Positions 26,076 through 33,775 of a DNA stretch of 33,775 bases are shown here, one piece after another. How positions within the stretch are numbered: position 1 is the stretch's first letter; each line of letters starts with the position of its first letter. Source of the DNA: Rouxiella aceris (GTDB taxonomy: Bacteria; Pseudomonadota; Gammaproteobacteria; Enterobacterales; Enterobacteriaceae); assembly GCF_012933545.1 (NCBI RefSeq), contig NZ_JAADJU010000020.1:1-33775 (forward strand), written 5' to 3'. The notes beneath the pieces were generated by a model, which was not told the origin of the DNA, made no database searches, and worked only from the letters and a program-made list of their open reading frames with translations. The position numbers and the translations under genes are program-made.

Positions 26076-26621
26076 TTAGCCCTTCTCGACCTGTCCAAAG
26101 TCCAGCTCAACCGGTGTAGCACGGCCAAAGATGGAGACAGAGACTTTCAGGCGGCTTTTTTCGTAATCGACTTCTTCAACAACACCGTTGAAGTCGGCGA
26201 AAGGACCGTCGTTGACGCGAACCAGTTCACCCGGCTCAAACAGCGTTTTAGGCCGCGGCTTATCACCCACTTGCTGCAGGCGATTCATGATGGCGTCAAC
26301 TTCTTTATCACTGATTGGTGCTGGACGATCCGAGGTGCCGCCGATGAAACCCATCACGCGCGGAACGCTGCGAACCAAATGCCAGCTGGCGTCGTTCATC
26401 ACCATCTGAACCAGCACATAACCCGGGAAGAATTTACGTTCGCTCTTGCGACGCTGACCACCGCGGATTTCAACCACTTCCTCGGTAGGCACCATCACTT
26501 CGCCAAACAACTCTTCCATGTCGTGCAGTTTGATATGCTCACGCAGCGACTGGGCTACACGGCCTTCAAATCCGGAAAACGCCTGAACGACGTACCAACG
26601 TTTTTTAGGTGCTTCAGACAT
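26076..26621 (-). CDS. nusG: transcription termination/antitermination factor NusG
   Basis: NusG binds RNA polymerase across the clamp, suppresses pausing and links transcription to Rho or ribosomal protein S10. The 181 aa protein has the N-terminal NGN domain ([42 protein letters not shown]). The C-terminal KOW domain ([33 protein letters not shown]) ends in [11 protein letters not shown]. Length equals E. coli. It starts one nucleotide after the secE stop, giving tight coupling in the secE-nusG operon. Confidence 0.99.
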   Translation of the reverse strand: MSEAPKKRWYVVQAFSGFEGRVAQSLREHIKLHDMEELFGEVMVPTEEVVEIRGGQRRKSERKFFPGYVLVQMVMNDASWHLVRSVPRVMGFIGGTSDRPAPISDKEVDAIMNRLQQVGDKPRPKTLFEPGELVRVNDGPFADFNGVVEEVDYEKSRLKVSVSIFGRATPVELDFGQVEKG

Positions 26622-26622
26622 T

Positions 26623-27006
26623 TTAGAACCTCAAGCCAGTGATGAAGGATACCAGACGGACCAGTATGCCATCCAGGCCCCAAAGAATCAGTGACATCAC
26701 TGCGGTAACAGCGGCCACGATCAATGTGGTATGCAATGTTTCCTGGCGTGTAGGCCAAATTACTTTACGTACTTCAGTACGTGCTTCGCGCGCAAAAGCG
26801 ACTGTCGCTTTGCCTTTAATTGTCATCAATGCCACTGCACCAGCAATAGCAATCACCACAACCACTGCCAATGCACGTAACGGCAGGCTTTCTGCACGGT
26901 AATAATAGTTACCGACAATAGCTGCGACCAACAAAACGGCTACCACTAACCATTTAACCGCTTCCAGGCCACGCCCGCTCCCTTGAGCCTCGGTATTCGC
27001 ACTCAT
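26623..27006 (-). CDS. secE: preprotein translocase subunit SecE
   Basis: SecE clamps SecY in the inner-membrane SecYEG translocon. The 127 aa product has three transmembrane helices, as in E. coli. The first two lie at roughly 19-37 ([17 protein letters not shown]) and 46-65 ([16 protein letters not shown]). The essential amphipathic cytosolic segment [20 protein letters not shown] is followed by the conserved third helix (93-116). I chose the ATG at 27006 ([16 protein letters not shown]), the E. coli start. A five-residue upstream extension lacks family support. It is followed directly by nusG. Confidence 0.98.
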   Translation of the reverse strand: MSANTEAQGSGRGLEAVKWLVVAVLLVAAIVGNYYYRAESLPLRALAVVVVIAIAGAVALMTIKGKATVAFAREARTEVRKVIWPTRQETLHTTLIVAAVTAVMSLILWGLDGILVRLVSFITGLRF

Positions 27007-27041
27007 AAACCAACCCGTCACAATGAATCAGAACAAACAAC

Positions 27042-27064
27042 TTTGCCTCGCATTGCGAGGCAAA
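27042..27064 (-). terminator. terminator-like hairpin just upstream of secE
   Basis: A 9 bp perfect stem (TTTGCCTCG/CGAGGCAAA, 5 nt loop) is followed on the minus strand by GTTGTTTGTT. It lies only about 35 nt before the secE start codon. It could be an attenuator or a second terminator for tufB transcripts. The interrupted T-tail makes full termination uncertain. Confidence 0.5.
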
Positions 27065-27090
27065 CCAAACCGATTGATGCTCTTACCTTA

Positions 27091-27183
27091 CTTGCCTAAA
27101 GCGGCAACTGCGTTAGCGGATCGAACTCACCCAATCGCTTACCAAAGTAAGCTCACAGATGCCTTCGTTGTCTGCCTTGCTGC
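27091..27183 (-). repeat. ERIC-like intergenic repeat (degenerate)
   Basis: Read on the minus strand, the segment shows ERIC landmarks in order. These are CAGCAAGGCAGACAACGAAG, then GAGCTTACTTTGGTAAG (hairpin core 27137-27152), GATTGGGTGAG, and GCTAACGCAGTTGCCGCTTT. They resemble the ERIC elements GAGCTTAC-N4-GTAAGTGACTGGGGTGAG and GCCAACGCAG-CAGCTTGAAG. The ends are diverged, so limits are approximate. It sits between tufB and secE. Confidence 0.5.
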
Positions 27184-27232
27184 AACGACTTTGCCAGATA
27201 AGAATACACGCTCGGTGTTTACGCCATGTTTA

Positions 27233-27286
27233 AGAGCCTATCTCACCAATGATTATGACTTAAAAATCGCTGATGAGATAGGTTCT
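27233..27286. repeat. 54 bp inverted-repeat element between tufB and secE
   Basis: AGAGCCTATCTCA (27233-27245) and TGAGATAGGTTCT (27274-27286) are 13 bp inverted repeats with one mismatch, which is a G-U pair on the plus-strand RNA. They flank 28 bp. The element lies just after the tufB terminator. It could be a hairpin or a tiny miniature element with terminal inverted repeats; no target duplication is obvious. Confidence 0.5.
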
Positions 27287-27301
27287 GACGCTAAAGCGTA
27301 G

Positions 27302-27327
27302 AAAAGGGCATCGAATGATGCCCTTTT
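27302..27327 (-). terminator. tufB terminator
   Basis: A 10 bp perfect stem (AAAAGGGCAT/ATGCCCTTTT) with a 6 nt loop, in which the distal arm supplies the T-run on the minus strand. It is 45 nt after the tuf stop codon. Confidence 0.85.
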
Positions 27328-27371
27328 AGTGTCTATTGCGTCAACGTAAAGTGACAAAAAACTATCAGCAA

Positions 27372-28592
<1,221 letters not shown>

Positions 28593-28665
28593 TCACCACA
28601 TCAACCAAGCAATTGCTTGTTTGAATTAAGTTTCAGAAAGAAAATCAGGGGGGAGAATTTAGAAG

Positions 28666-28741
28666 TGGTGCTGATAGGCAGATTCGAACTGCCGACCTCA
28701 CCCTTACCAAGGGTGCGCTCTACCAACTGAGCTATATCAGC
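28666..28741 (-). tRNA. thrT: tRNA-Thr (anticodon GGU)
   Basis: A 76 nt tRNA including the encoded CCA, beginning GCTGATATAGCTCAGTTGG. The anticodon stem-loop CACCCTTGGTAAGGGTG carries GGT, and the T-loop is GTTCGAATC. The acceptor stem GCTGATA pairs with TATCAGC. It is the last tRNA of the four-tRNA cluster, about 110 nt before tufB, and matches E. coli thrT. Confidence 0.97.
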
Positions 28742-28754
28742 ACATCTAGTTAGT

Positions 28755-28829
<75 letters not shown>

Positions 28830-28868
28830 ATCCTAGAACCCGGCTACCTGATTTTTCTGAAGAACATC

Positions 28869-28909
28869 AAGGTGGGGACAAGGCGATGAAACACTTAATT
28901 CCGCACCTT
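28869..28909 (-). repeat. hairpin in the tyrU-glyT spacer
   Basis: AAGGTGGGG (28869-28877) and CCGCACCTT (28901-28909) pair at 8 of 9 positions around a 23 nt loop. It is part of a 203 nt spacer that is longer than the roughly 116 nt E. coli spacer at this place. Confidence 0.4.
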
Positions 28910-28982
28910 TACCTCAAGACCCTTTACTCCTTCATTTGACTGAAGTGCACTGAGACTCAAGGTGATAAACTTTCATCGTTCT

Positions 28983-29027
28983 CTCCGCCGGTGGTAACTC
29001 AGCTTTCGCTGTCTCTACCTCGCGGAG
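28983..29027 (-). ncRNA. compact GNRA-capped RNA structure after tRNA-Tyr (candidate)
   Basis: On the minus strand, nested pairing gives CTCCGC/GCGGAG, then GGTA/TACC, then CAGC-GAAA-GCTG. Small internal loops (GA/ACCG and GAGA/AGT) separate the helices. The 45 nt structure begins about 6 nt after the CCA end of tRNA-Tyr. Its role is unknown; it could guide 3' processing of the tRNA or be a stable spacer by-product. Confidence 0.4.
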
Positions 29028-29032
29028 GAAGA

Positions 29033-29117
<85 letters not shown>

Positions 29118-29135
29118 TAATTTTTAGTACTTGAA

Positions 29136-29211
<76 letters not shown>

Positions 29212-29225
29212 ATCAAGTGCTGCGC

Positions 29226-29254
29226 ATTCTAGGGAGACTCGGCGGGGTATGCAA
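29226..29254 (-). promoter_or_regulatory. tRNA-tufB operon promoter
   Basis: On the minus strand, -35 TTGCAT (29254-29249), a 17 bp spacer and -10 TAGAAT (29231-29226) are followed by a GC-rich discriminator GCGCAGC. That is typical of stringently controlled stable-RNA promoters and like E. coli thrU. The A/T-rich run upstream (29255-29340, including AAAAAAATTG) would suit an UP element and Fis activation sites, as known for this operon in E. coli. Confidence 0.85.
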
Positions 29255-29459
29255 CAAAAAAATTGCGATAATTGCTCTTTCGCTCATGTTTTATGCAAAA
29301 AAGCGATTTCCTGCGCATTTTGCTGGTTTAATCGCTTAAAGAGCAGGCAATGATAGGGCTTTTGTCGCCGCAAGAGTCTCTGTTTTCTGCCAATAATATT
29401 CACCGCCCATGATAAAAGACCTCACCTCAGTCGCTTCTGCTGCACTAATTTCAGGCTCT

Positions 29460-29474
29460 GCACCAAAAAGGTGA
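29460..29474 (+). promoter_or_regulatory. NtrC-type enhancer site
   Basis: GCACCAAAAAGGTGA matches the NtrC consensus GCACY-N5-RGTGC at 9 of the 10 specified positions. It is centred about 107 bp upstream of the start predicted from the sigma-54 element, the usual distance for an NtrC enhancer. A second, imperfect GCAC...GTGA lies at 29481-29494 with a spacing one base short. Confidence 0.5.
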
Positions 29475-29546
29475 TTTGGCGCACACTTTAGTGACGCGTT
29501 TCCCCTGCTGAAACTGGCCATCCCCTGTTATATAACGCCTTTTGGA

Positions 29547-29564
29547 TTGGCGCGATTATTGCAA
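29547..29564 (+). promoter_or_regulatory. putative sigma-54 promoter of the GNAT gene
   Basis: TTGGCGCGATTATTGCAA matches the sigma-54 consensus TGGCACG-N4-TTGCA with one mismatch. The invariant GG (29549-29550) and GC (29561-29562) are at the required 10 bp spacing. Transcription would start near 29574, leaving a roughly 76 nt leader before the GNAT gene. That leader contains a hairpin (GGGAT and GAGTA with TACTC and ATCCC, 29594-29632) next to the ribosome site. Confidence 0.55.
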
Positions 29565-29649
29565 TGGTACTGCCTAATCAGGGAGCCTAGTCAGGGATGA
29601 GAGTAATACAGACACCCATACTCCCACATCCCGTTTTGGAGAAGCGAAT

Positions 29650-30198
29650 ATGAAAATTGTTTTACTCAATGCGGCAACCTTGCCGGTATACCGCCAGGAG
29701 CTGGCCCATCTGCTAAATGACGCGATCGCTCAGGGAGCGGCACTGGGTTTCCCGCACGAGGTCGCCCAGCAAGAAGCAGAGGACTTTTTCCACGACCTGC
29801 GCCCGGCAATGTCCACCAATCAACTGTTGCTGTGGATTGCCCGTGATGAACATGGCTTGGTCGGCACAGTGCAATTGGATTTAACCCCGGCAGCAACCTC
29901 ACAACAGGAGGGGACGGTATCCACTCTGCTGGTACACGCCAAGGCCAGAAGGCAGGGGGTTGGCAAGCAACTTATGCGCGAGCTGGAAAAAACCGCCTTT
30001 AACCTGCGCAAGGGAGTGTTGTCGTTAGATATCGAAGCGGGCACCCCGGCGGAGGCCTTCTATCGCGCCCAGGGCTATAGCTGCTCCGGTAAACGCCCGA
30101 CGCAATATACTTCGTCTTCCAGCCATCCCGCTCGTGAAATGGTCTATTACAAGCGCCTGATCCCGGAAACCTCCATGCAGCAACAGCGGGTAGGCTAG
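29650..30198 (+). CDS. GNAT family N-acetyltransferase
   Basis: This is a 182 aa member of the GCN5-related acetyltransferase superfamily; the substrate is not known. The acetyl-CoA-binding core is STLLVHAKARRQGVGKQLMRELE (about 92-114), with the R/Q-x-x-G-x-G/A signature RRQGVG. Motif B is near AEAFYRAQGYSCSGKRP. The N-terminal helix pair (HLLNDAIAQGAALGFPHEVAQQEAEDFFHDL) resembles small-molecule acetyltransferases of the tabtoxin-resistance type, a weak likeness only. No signal peptide, so cytoplasmic. GGAG (29638-29641) precedes the ATG. It has no counterpart in the E. coli arrangement here. Its own upstream sigma-54/NtrC-like region suggests a link to nitrogen status, which is inference. 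Confidence 0.88.
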   Translation: MKIVLLNAATLPVYRQELAHLLNDAIAQGAALGFPHEVAQQEAEDFFHDLRPAMSTNQLLLWIARDEHGLVGTVQLDLTPAATSQQEGTVSTLLVHAKARRQGVGKQLMRELEKTAFNLRKGVLSLDIEAGTPAEAFYRAQGYSCSGKRPTQYTSSSSHPAREMVYYKRLIPETSMQQQRVG

Positions 30199-30204
30199 CA
30201 AAAC

Positions 30205-30234
30205 CGGGTGTATCGACGTCTCCTGATGCACCCG
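30205..30234 (+). terminator. candidate hairpin at the 3' end of the GNAT gene
   Basis: CGGGTG pairs with CACCCG, with ATC/GAT inside. It lies just after the GNAT stop codon and is followed by TTATC, not a true T-run, so it is a weak terminator or an mRNA 3'-protecting hairpin. Confidence 0.35.
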
Positions 30235-30315
30235 TTATCACAGACCAAACTTTCATGTTTTTCTCAAAAATCTTTTACCCGAATCAAAAAAATAGATAAG
30301 CAAATAAGAAAAAGG

Positions 30316-30344
30316 TCTACGACAGAAAACAAGCTGTCTATAAT
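30316..30344 (+). promoter_or_regulatory. putative coaA promoter
   Basis: A perfect -10 TATAAT (30339-30344) is 17 bp from a weak -35 (TCTACG, 30316-30321). The spacer contains an inverted repeat GACAG-N8-CTGTC (30321-30338) that ends right at the -10, a possible operator. The start would be about 68 nt before coaA. Confidence 0.5.
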
Positions 30345-30418
30345 GGTCAGCTGGTTTACTGTCTGGAGTTGGCGTGCAGCGCCTTTCCTGACCTGCGCTA
30401 ACAGGCAGACTTTAACTT

Positions 30419-31369
30419 ATGGATAAAAGAGACTTATCTTTGGCTACTCCTTACTTACAGTTCGACAGAACTCAGTGGGCAGCCCTGCGTGACTCAGTGC
30501 CCCTAACGCTCAAAGAAGCGGAAATCATGCAGCTGAAAGGCATCAATGAGGACCTGTCTCTTGAAGAAGTGGCGCAGATCTACCTGCCACTTTCGCGCTT
30601 GTTGAACTTTTATATCAGTTCAAACCTGCGCCGCCAGGCCGTACTTGAGCAGTTCCTGGGCACCAATAATCAGAAAATCCCTTACGTTATCGGTATTGCC
30701 GGTAGCGTAGCCGTGGGCAAGAGCACCACCGCACGCGTGTTGCAGGCGTTATTAAGCCGTTGGCCGGAGCATCGCAGCGTTGAACTGATCACCACCGATG
30801 GTTTCCTGTATCCCAATAAGATGCTGCAGGAACGGGGGATCATGAAGAAAAAAGGCTTCCCTCAGTCCTACGATATCCATCAGTTGGTCAAGTTTGTTTC
30901 CGAGGTGAAGTCAGGCACTAAAAATGTCAGTGCCCCTGTTTATTCACATTTGATTTATGACGTTATTCCCGACGGCAATAAAGTGATCAACCAACCGGAT
31001 ATTTTAATCCTGGAAGGGCTAAACGTTCTGCAAAGCGGGATGGATTATCCACACGATCCGCATCGCGTATTCGTTTCAGACTTTGTTGATTTTTCAATTT
31101 ATGTCGATGCGCCGGAAGATCTATTACTGAGCTGGTATATCAATCGCTTCCTGAAATTCCGTCAGGGCGCATTCTCCGATCCCGACTCTTATTTCCATCA
31201 CTATTCTCAACTTCCGGAAGAAGAGGCAGTGCAGATTGCCACCCAGCTATGGAATGAGATTAATGGTCTGAATTTAAAAGAAAATATTTTACCGACTCGG
31301 GAACGCGCCAGCTTGATTATGACCAAAAGCGCCAATCATGCGGTAGAGAATGTCAGATTAAGGAAATAA
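30419..31369 (+). CDS. coaA: pantothenate kinase (type I, CoaA)
   Basis: CoaA phosphorylates pantothenate, the rate-limiting and CoA-inhibited first step of coenzyme A synthesis. The product is 316 aa, equal to E. coli. The Walker A loop GSVAVGKST lies at 95-103 with Lys101 and, just after it, Arg106, which in E. coli is needed for CoA feedback. [12 protein letters not shown] contains the catalytic Asp, followed by [15 protein letters not shown] and [17 protein letters not shown]. The protein ends [13 protein letters not shown]. The N-terminal seven residues differ from E. coli. Its Shine-Dalgarno is weak. It is convergent with birA. Confidence 0.98.
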   Translation: MDKRDLSLATPYLQFDRTQWAALRDSVPLTLKEAEIMQLKGINEDLSLEEVAQIYLPLSRLLNFYISSNLRRQAVLEQFLGTNNQKIPYVIGIAGSVAVGKSTTARVLQALLSRWPEHRSVELITTDGFLYPNKMLQERGIMKKKGFPQSYDIHQLVKFVSEVKSGTKNVSAPVYSHLIYDVIPDGNKVINQPDILILEGLNVLQSGMDYPHDPHRVFVSDFVDFSIYVDAPEDLLLSWYINRFLKFRQGAFSDPDSYFHHYSQLPEEEAVQIATQLWNEINGLNLKENILPTRERASLIMTKSANHAVENVRLRK

Positions 31370-31380
31370 AAATGCTGCAA

Positions 31381-31401
31381 AGGGGGAGAGTGAATCCCCC
31401 T
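31381..31401. terminator. hairpin between coaA and birA
   Basis: A 7 bp stem (AGGGGGA/TCCCCCT) with a 7 nt loop lies in the 56 bp convergent gap. On the minus strand it is followed by TTGCAGCATTTTT. On the plus strand by GTAGCTT. Neither is a perfect U-tract, but this is the only terminator candidate between the genes. Confidence 0.5.
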
Positions 31402-31425
31402 GTAGCTTATTGGCAATAAAGGCTG

Positions 31426-32385
31426 TTACTGACCGCGCAGGGATATTTCGCCACCGATAAAGGACTTAATTTCACCGTCCTGTTCCAGTAATAGTGCGCC
31501 CTGCTGATCGATACCCCGCTCTATACCCTGTATTTCTTTTTCGCCGATTAGTAATTTAACCGGACGGTCGAGAAAATTATCAAGATTACGCCAGCGTGGA
31601 ATAAACGGCGTCAAACCCTGTTGTTCAAATTCACGTAGTCCGGCACTCAACTCTTGCAACAGGGTAATAGATAACTCGTTGCGATCGATATCAATACCGG
31701 CTTCCTGCAGGTTAATCCAGCCCTGATTAATCACATCGGTAGCGGGTTCACGCATGCGCAGGTTGATCCCGGCACCAATCACCAGGTGTGCAGCATCGCC
31801 CGTTTTACCGGTAAGTTCTACCAGGATACCCGCCAGCTTGCGATCTTTCAGATAGAGATCGTTGGGCCACTTCACGCGCACATCGGCAGCCCCCAGACGT
31901 TGCAGGACCTCGGTCATAACGATACCAATCACCAAACTAAGCCCCATGGCGGCGGCCGGTCCCTGGTCCAGTTTCCAGTACATGGAGAGATAAAGATTGG
32001 TGCCAAAGGGGGATACCCATTTGCGCCCACGACGGCCGCGTCCCGCCTGTTGATATTCGGCGACACAGGCATCACCGGATTGCAGCTCGGTAATACGTTC
32101 AAGCAGATACTGATTGGTCGAGTCTATAACCGAAAGAACCTCAACCCTGCCTTGCGGATAACCGGCCAAAATCTTGTCGCGATCCAATAACTGAATTGGT
32201 GCCGGCAGTCGGTAGCCTTTACCCGGTACGGTAAAAATATCCAGGCCCCAATCACGAACCGTTTGAATATGTTTGTTAATTGCCGCCCTGCTCATGCCCA
32301 TATCACTGCCAAGCTGCTCACCCGAGTGAAATTCGCCGTCGGCGATAATGGCAATCAGACGCAGAGGAATAGTGATATCTTTCAT
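31426..32385 (-). CDS. birA: biotin-[acetyl-CoA carboxylase] ligase and biotin operon repressor BirA
   Basis: BirA makes biotinyl-AMP, attaches biotin to the acetyl-CoA carboxylase BCCP, and as a dimer represses the biotin operon. It is 319 aa (E. coli 321). The N-terminal winged helix (1-60) includes [24 protein letters not shown]. The biotinyl-AMP loop GRGRRGRKW lies at 115-123. The catalytic core includes [23 protein letters not shown] with the conserved lysine. The SH3-like C-terminal domain contains [24 protein letters not shown]. The intact DNA-binding domain makes it the bifunctional type. Its start overlaps the murB stop by 4 nt. Confidence 0.98.
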   Translation of the reverse strand: MKDITIPLRLIAIIADGEFHSGEQLGSDMGMSRAAINKHIQTVRDWGLDIFTVPGKGYRLPAPIQLLDRDKILAGYPQGRVEVLSVIDSTNQYLLERITELQSGDACVAEYQQAGRGRRGRKWVSPFGTNLYLSMYWKLDQGPAAAMGLSLVIGIVMTEVLQRLGAADVRVKWPNDLYLKDRKLAGILVELTGKTGDAAHLVIGAGINLRMREPATDVINQGWINLQEAGIDIDRNELSITLLQELSAGLREFEQQGLTPFIPRWRNLDNFLDRPVKLLIGEKEIQGIERGIDQQGALLLEQDGEIKSFIGGEISLRGQ

Positions 32386-33419
32386 GATAGGGCCTCGACT
32401 GCATTAACTTCACCCTGGGCTGAGATAAAGCGTACTTCAGGTTCCAGCCACACAGAAAACTTCTCGGCAACGCAGAGTCTGACATGCCGCGCCAGCGCTA
32501 CCACGTCCTGACTGGTGGCATGATGCTGATTAATCAGTACCAACGCCTGCTGCTGATGAACGGCTGCGCCACCAATGCGATAACCTTTTAGCCCGGCTTG
32601 TTCAACCAGCCATCCGGCGGCTAATTTGGACTGGCCATCAGGCTGCGGATAAACCGGCATATTGGGATACTGGCTTAGCAGACTGGCGACCCGTTGTGCA
32701 TCAACAATAGGGTTTTTATAAAAGCTGCCGGCGTTACCGGTGAGGGCAGGATCGGGCAATTTATGACGGCGCATGGCGCACACCGAATCAAAGATCTGCC
32801 GGGGGGTTACCGTGGCCGCATCCAGTCGACTTAATTCACCGTAGGTTAATTTCGGCTGCCACTGTTTTGCCAGGCGTAATCCCACGGCCACAATTGCGTA
32901 CCCGTCGCGGTACGCATGTTTGAAAATACTTTCGCGATAACCAAACTGACAGTCAGCGGCAGGCAAACGCTGCACTGTTGAGGTTTCAAGATTGAGTATA
33001 TCGACGTAGTCACACAGACTTTGCAGCTCAATACCATAGGCCCCAATATTTTGTATAGGGGCTGAGCCAACGCAACCCGGGATCAATGCCAGATTCTCCA
33101 GGCCAGCGATATTATGTTCCAAAGCGTAGCAAACCAGTTGGTGCCAGTTTTCACCGGCAGCAACGTGCAAGCGCCAGTCACTGTCAGTTTCGGCGATCTC
33201 AATGCCTTTGATACGGTTTACGACAACAACGCCGGCGAAATTGTCGAGAAACAGCACATTGCTGCCCTCGCCCAATAGCAATAAAGGTTGATGATGCTGT
33301 TTGGCAATTTGCCAGGCTTGGGTCAGATGCTCGCGACGCGTAGCAGTGATCACCTGGGATGCCTGAGCCTCAAGAGAGAAGGTATTGAGGTCTTTTAATG
33401 AATTGTCGTGACTCGACAT
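32382..33419 (-). CDS. murB: UDP-N-acetylenolpyruvoylglucosamine reductase MurB
   Basis: MurB reduces enolpyruvyl-UDP-GlcNAc to UDP-MurNAc with FAD and NADPH in peptidoglycan precursor synthesis. The 345 aa protein is the type I form. The FAD-binding region has [19 protein letters not shown] and [24 protein letters not shown]. Tyr162-Arg163 lie in [10 protein letters not shown], and the proton-donor Ser232 in [10 protein letters not shown]. The C-terminal Glu is in [10 protein letters not shown]. The ATG at 33419 follows a weak ribosome site. It is first in a murB-birA pair, downstream of the rRNA operon terminators, as in E. coli. Confidence 0.97.
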   Translation of the reverse strand: MSSHDNSLKDLNTFSLEAQASQVITATRREHLTQAWQIAKQHHQPLLLLGEGSNVLFLDNFAGVVVVNRIKGIEIAETDSDWRLHVAAGENWHQLVCYALEHNIAGLENLALIPGCVGSAPIQNIGAYGIELQSLCDYVDILNLETSTVQRLPAADCQFGYRESIFKHAYRDGYAIVAVGLRLAKQWQPKLTYGELSRLDAATVTPRQIFDSVCAMRRHKLPDPALTGNAGSFYKNPIVDAQRVASLLSQYPNMPVYPQPDGQSKLAAGWLVEQAGLKGYRIGGAAVHQQQALVLINQHHATSQDVVALARHVRLCVAEKFSVWLEPEVRFISAQGEVNAVEALS

Positions 33420-33602
33420 GACGCGTTGTACTCATTGGTGGCCTAATTAGCTCTAGTTTACCCGATCCTGACATAGCTGACGCGACTGTTTTTTAACGGT
33501 TCTCTTCGATCTGTCATACTTTTAAGACAAAAAGCGGTCTTTTTCAGCACAGTTCTGGGAGATATGGACTGGTTTTTGGGCAGCCGCGAACGATCGCCCA
33601 AT
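33420..33602 (-). other. murB upstream region, no gene
   Basis: The 183 bp between murB and the rRNA terminators show no gene. A possible -10 TAAACT (33460-33455) has a poor -35 (GCGTCA at 17 bp), so the murB promoter is tentative. Confidence 0.35.
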
Positions 33603-33630
33603 AAAAAAGCCCCTGACGTCAGTCAGGGGC
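33603..33630 (-). terminator. rRNA operon terminator T2
   Basis: A 9 bp stem (GCCCCTGAC/GTCAGGGGC) around a 4 nt loop is followed on the minus strand by TTTTTTATT. It is the second of two tandem terminators after 5S rRNA. Confidence 0.93.
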
Positions 33631-33699
33631 CGGGAATGGATTAACCATATTATCTTGATGAGCGAGATACACGGGTATTATTGCCGTATTACAGACAGC

Positions 33700-33729
33700 A
33701 AAAAGCCCTGTACGTCAGTACAGGGCTTT
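33700..33729 (-). terminator. rRNA operon terminator T1
   Basis: A 12 bp stem (AAAGCCCTGTAC/GTACAGGGCTTT) has the same 4 nt loop as T2. It ends in TTTTTGC on the minus strand, 12 nt after the 5S 3' end. Confidence 0.93.
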
Positions 33730-33740
33730 CCACTTATTTG

Positions 33741-33775
33741 ATGCCTGGCAGTTCCCTACTCTCGCATGGGGAGAC
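33741..33775 (-). rRNA. rrf: 5S ribosomal RNA, 3' end (partial)
   Basis: The last 35 nt of 5S rRNA on the minus strand, reading GTCTCCCCATGCGAGAGTAG and then GGAACTGCCAGGCAT, identical to the enterobacterial 5S 3' end. The remaining roughly 85 nt and the 23S and 16S genes lie beyond the right edge. The position before murB makes it the rrnB-like operon. Confidence 0.96.

Noticed and set aside
27023..27301. Plus-strand 92-codon ORF between secE and tufB
   Set aside because: It runs through the terminator-like hairpin, the ERIC-like repeat and the inverted repeat, antisense to the operon. Composition does not look coding.
29336..29521. Minus-strand 61-codon ORF between the tRNA promoter and the GNAT gene
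   Set aside because: No ribosome site or recognisable family. It overlaps the NtrC-like site, and the region is better explained as control DNA. A conserved small protein cannot be fully excluded without homologue comparison.

Overview
The window is a conserved core segment of an Enterobacterales (gamma-proteobacterial) chromosome. Almost every protein aligns over its full length with its Escherichia coli K-12 counterpart, and the gene order is that of the E. coli rrnB-rrnE interval. The zraPSR genes that E. coli carries between purD and yjaH are absent. A GNAT acetyltransferase with its own control region sits between the tRNA-tufB operon and coaA. Together with an ERIC-like repeat before secE and moderate GC, this points to a Yersiniaceae-like relative (Serratia/Rahnella type) rather than Escherichia. 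The genus cannot be settled from the sequence.

Layout. The window runs from one ribosomal RNA operon to the next, both on the minus strand. Positions 1-300 hold the leader, boxA and P1/P2 promoters of an rrnE-like operon whose 16S gene lies just off the left edge. Positions 33603-33775 hold the last 35 nt of 5S rRNA and the double terminator of an rrnB-like operon. From left to right the block between them is: purH-purD (plus); yjaH, hupA, yjaG, nfi-hemE and nudC (minus); rsd (plus); the TPP-riboswitch-controlled thiamine operon thiC-E-F-S-G-H (plus); the RNA polymerase and ribosomal protein cluster rplK-A, rplJ-L, rpoB-C (minus); secE-nusG (minus); tRNA-Thr(UGU), tRNA-Tyr, tRNA-Gly, tRNA-Thr(GGU) and tufB (minus); a GNAT acetyltransferase and coaA (plus); and murB-birA (minus).

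Function. The block concentrates growth-rate-linked machinery: rRNA, four tRNAs, EF-Tu, L1/L10/L11/L7-L12, beta/beta', NusG and SecE. It also supplies cofactors and precursors: purines, thiamine, haem, CoA and the biotin ligase/repressor. Controls visible in the sequence include a PurR-type operator before purH, a TPP riboswitch before thiC, the L1 and L10 autoregulatory leaders, the rplL-rpoB attenuator, and GC-rich discriminators at the rrn and tRNA promoters.

Points of interest. I see no phage, insertion sequence, CRISPR array or defence island, and no clearly novel multi-gene system. The best candidates for undescribed biology lie between genes. They are a sigma-54 promoter with an NtrC-type site before the GNAT gene, a compact GNRA-capped structure after tRNA-Tyr, an ERIC-like repeat with neighbouring inverted repeats upstream of secE, two strong hairpins in the rpoB-rpoC spacer, and a hupA terminator that overlaps the start of yjaH.
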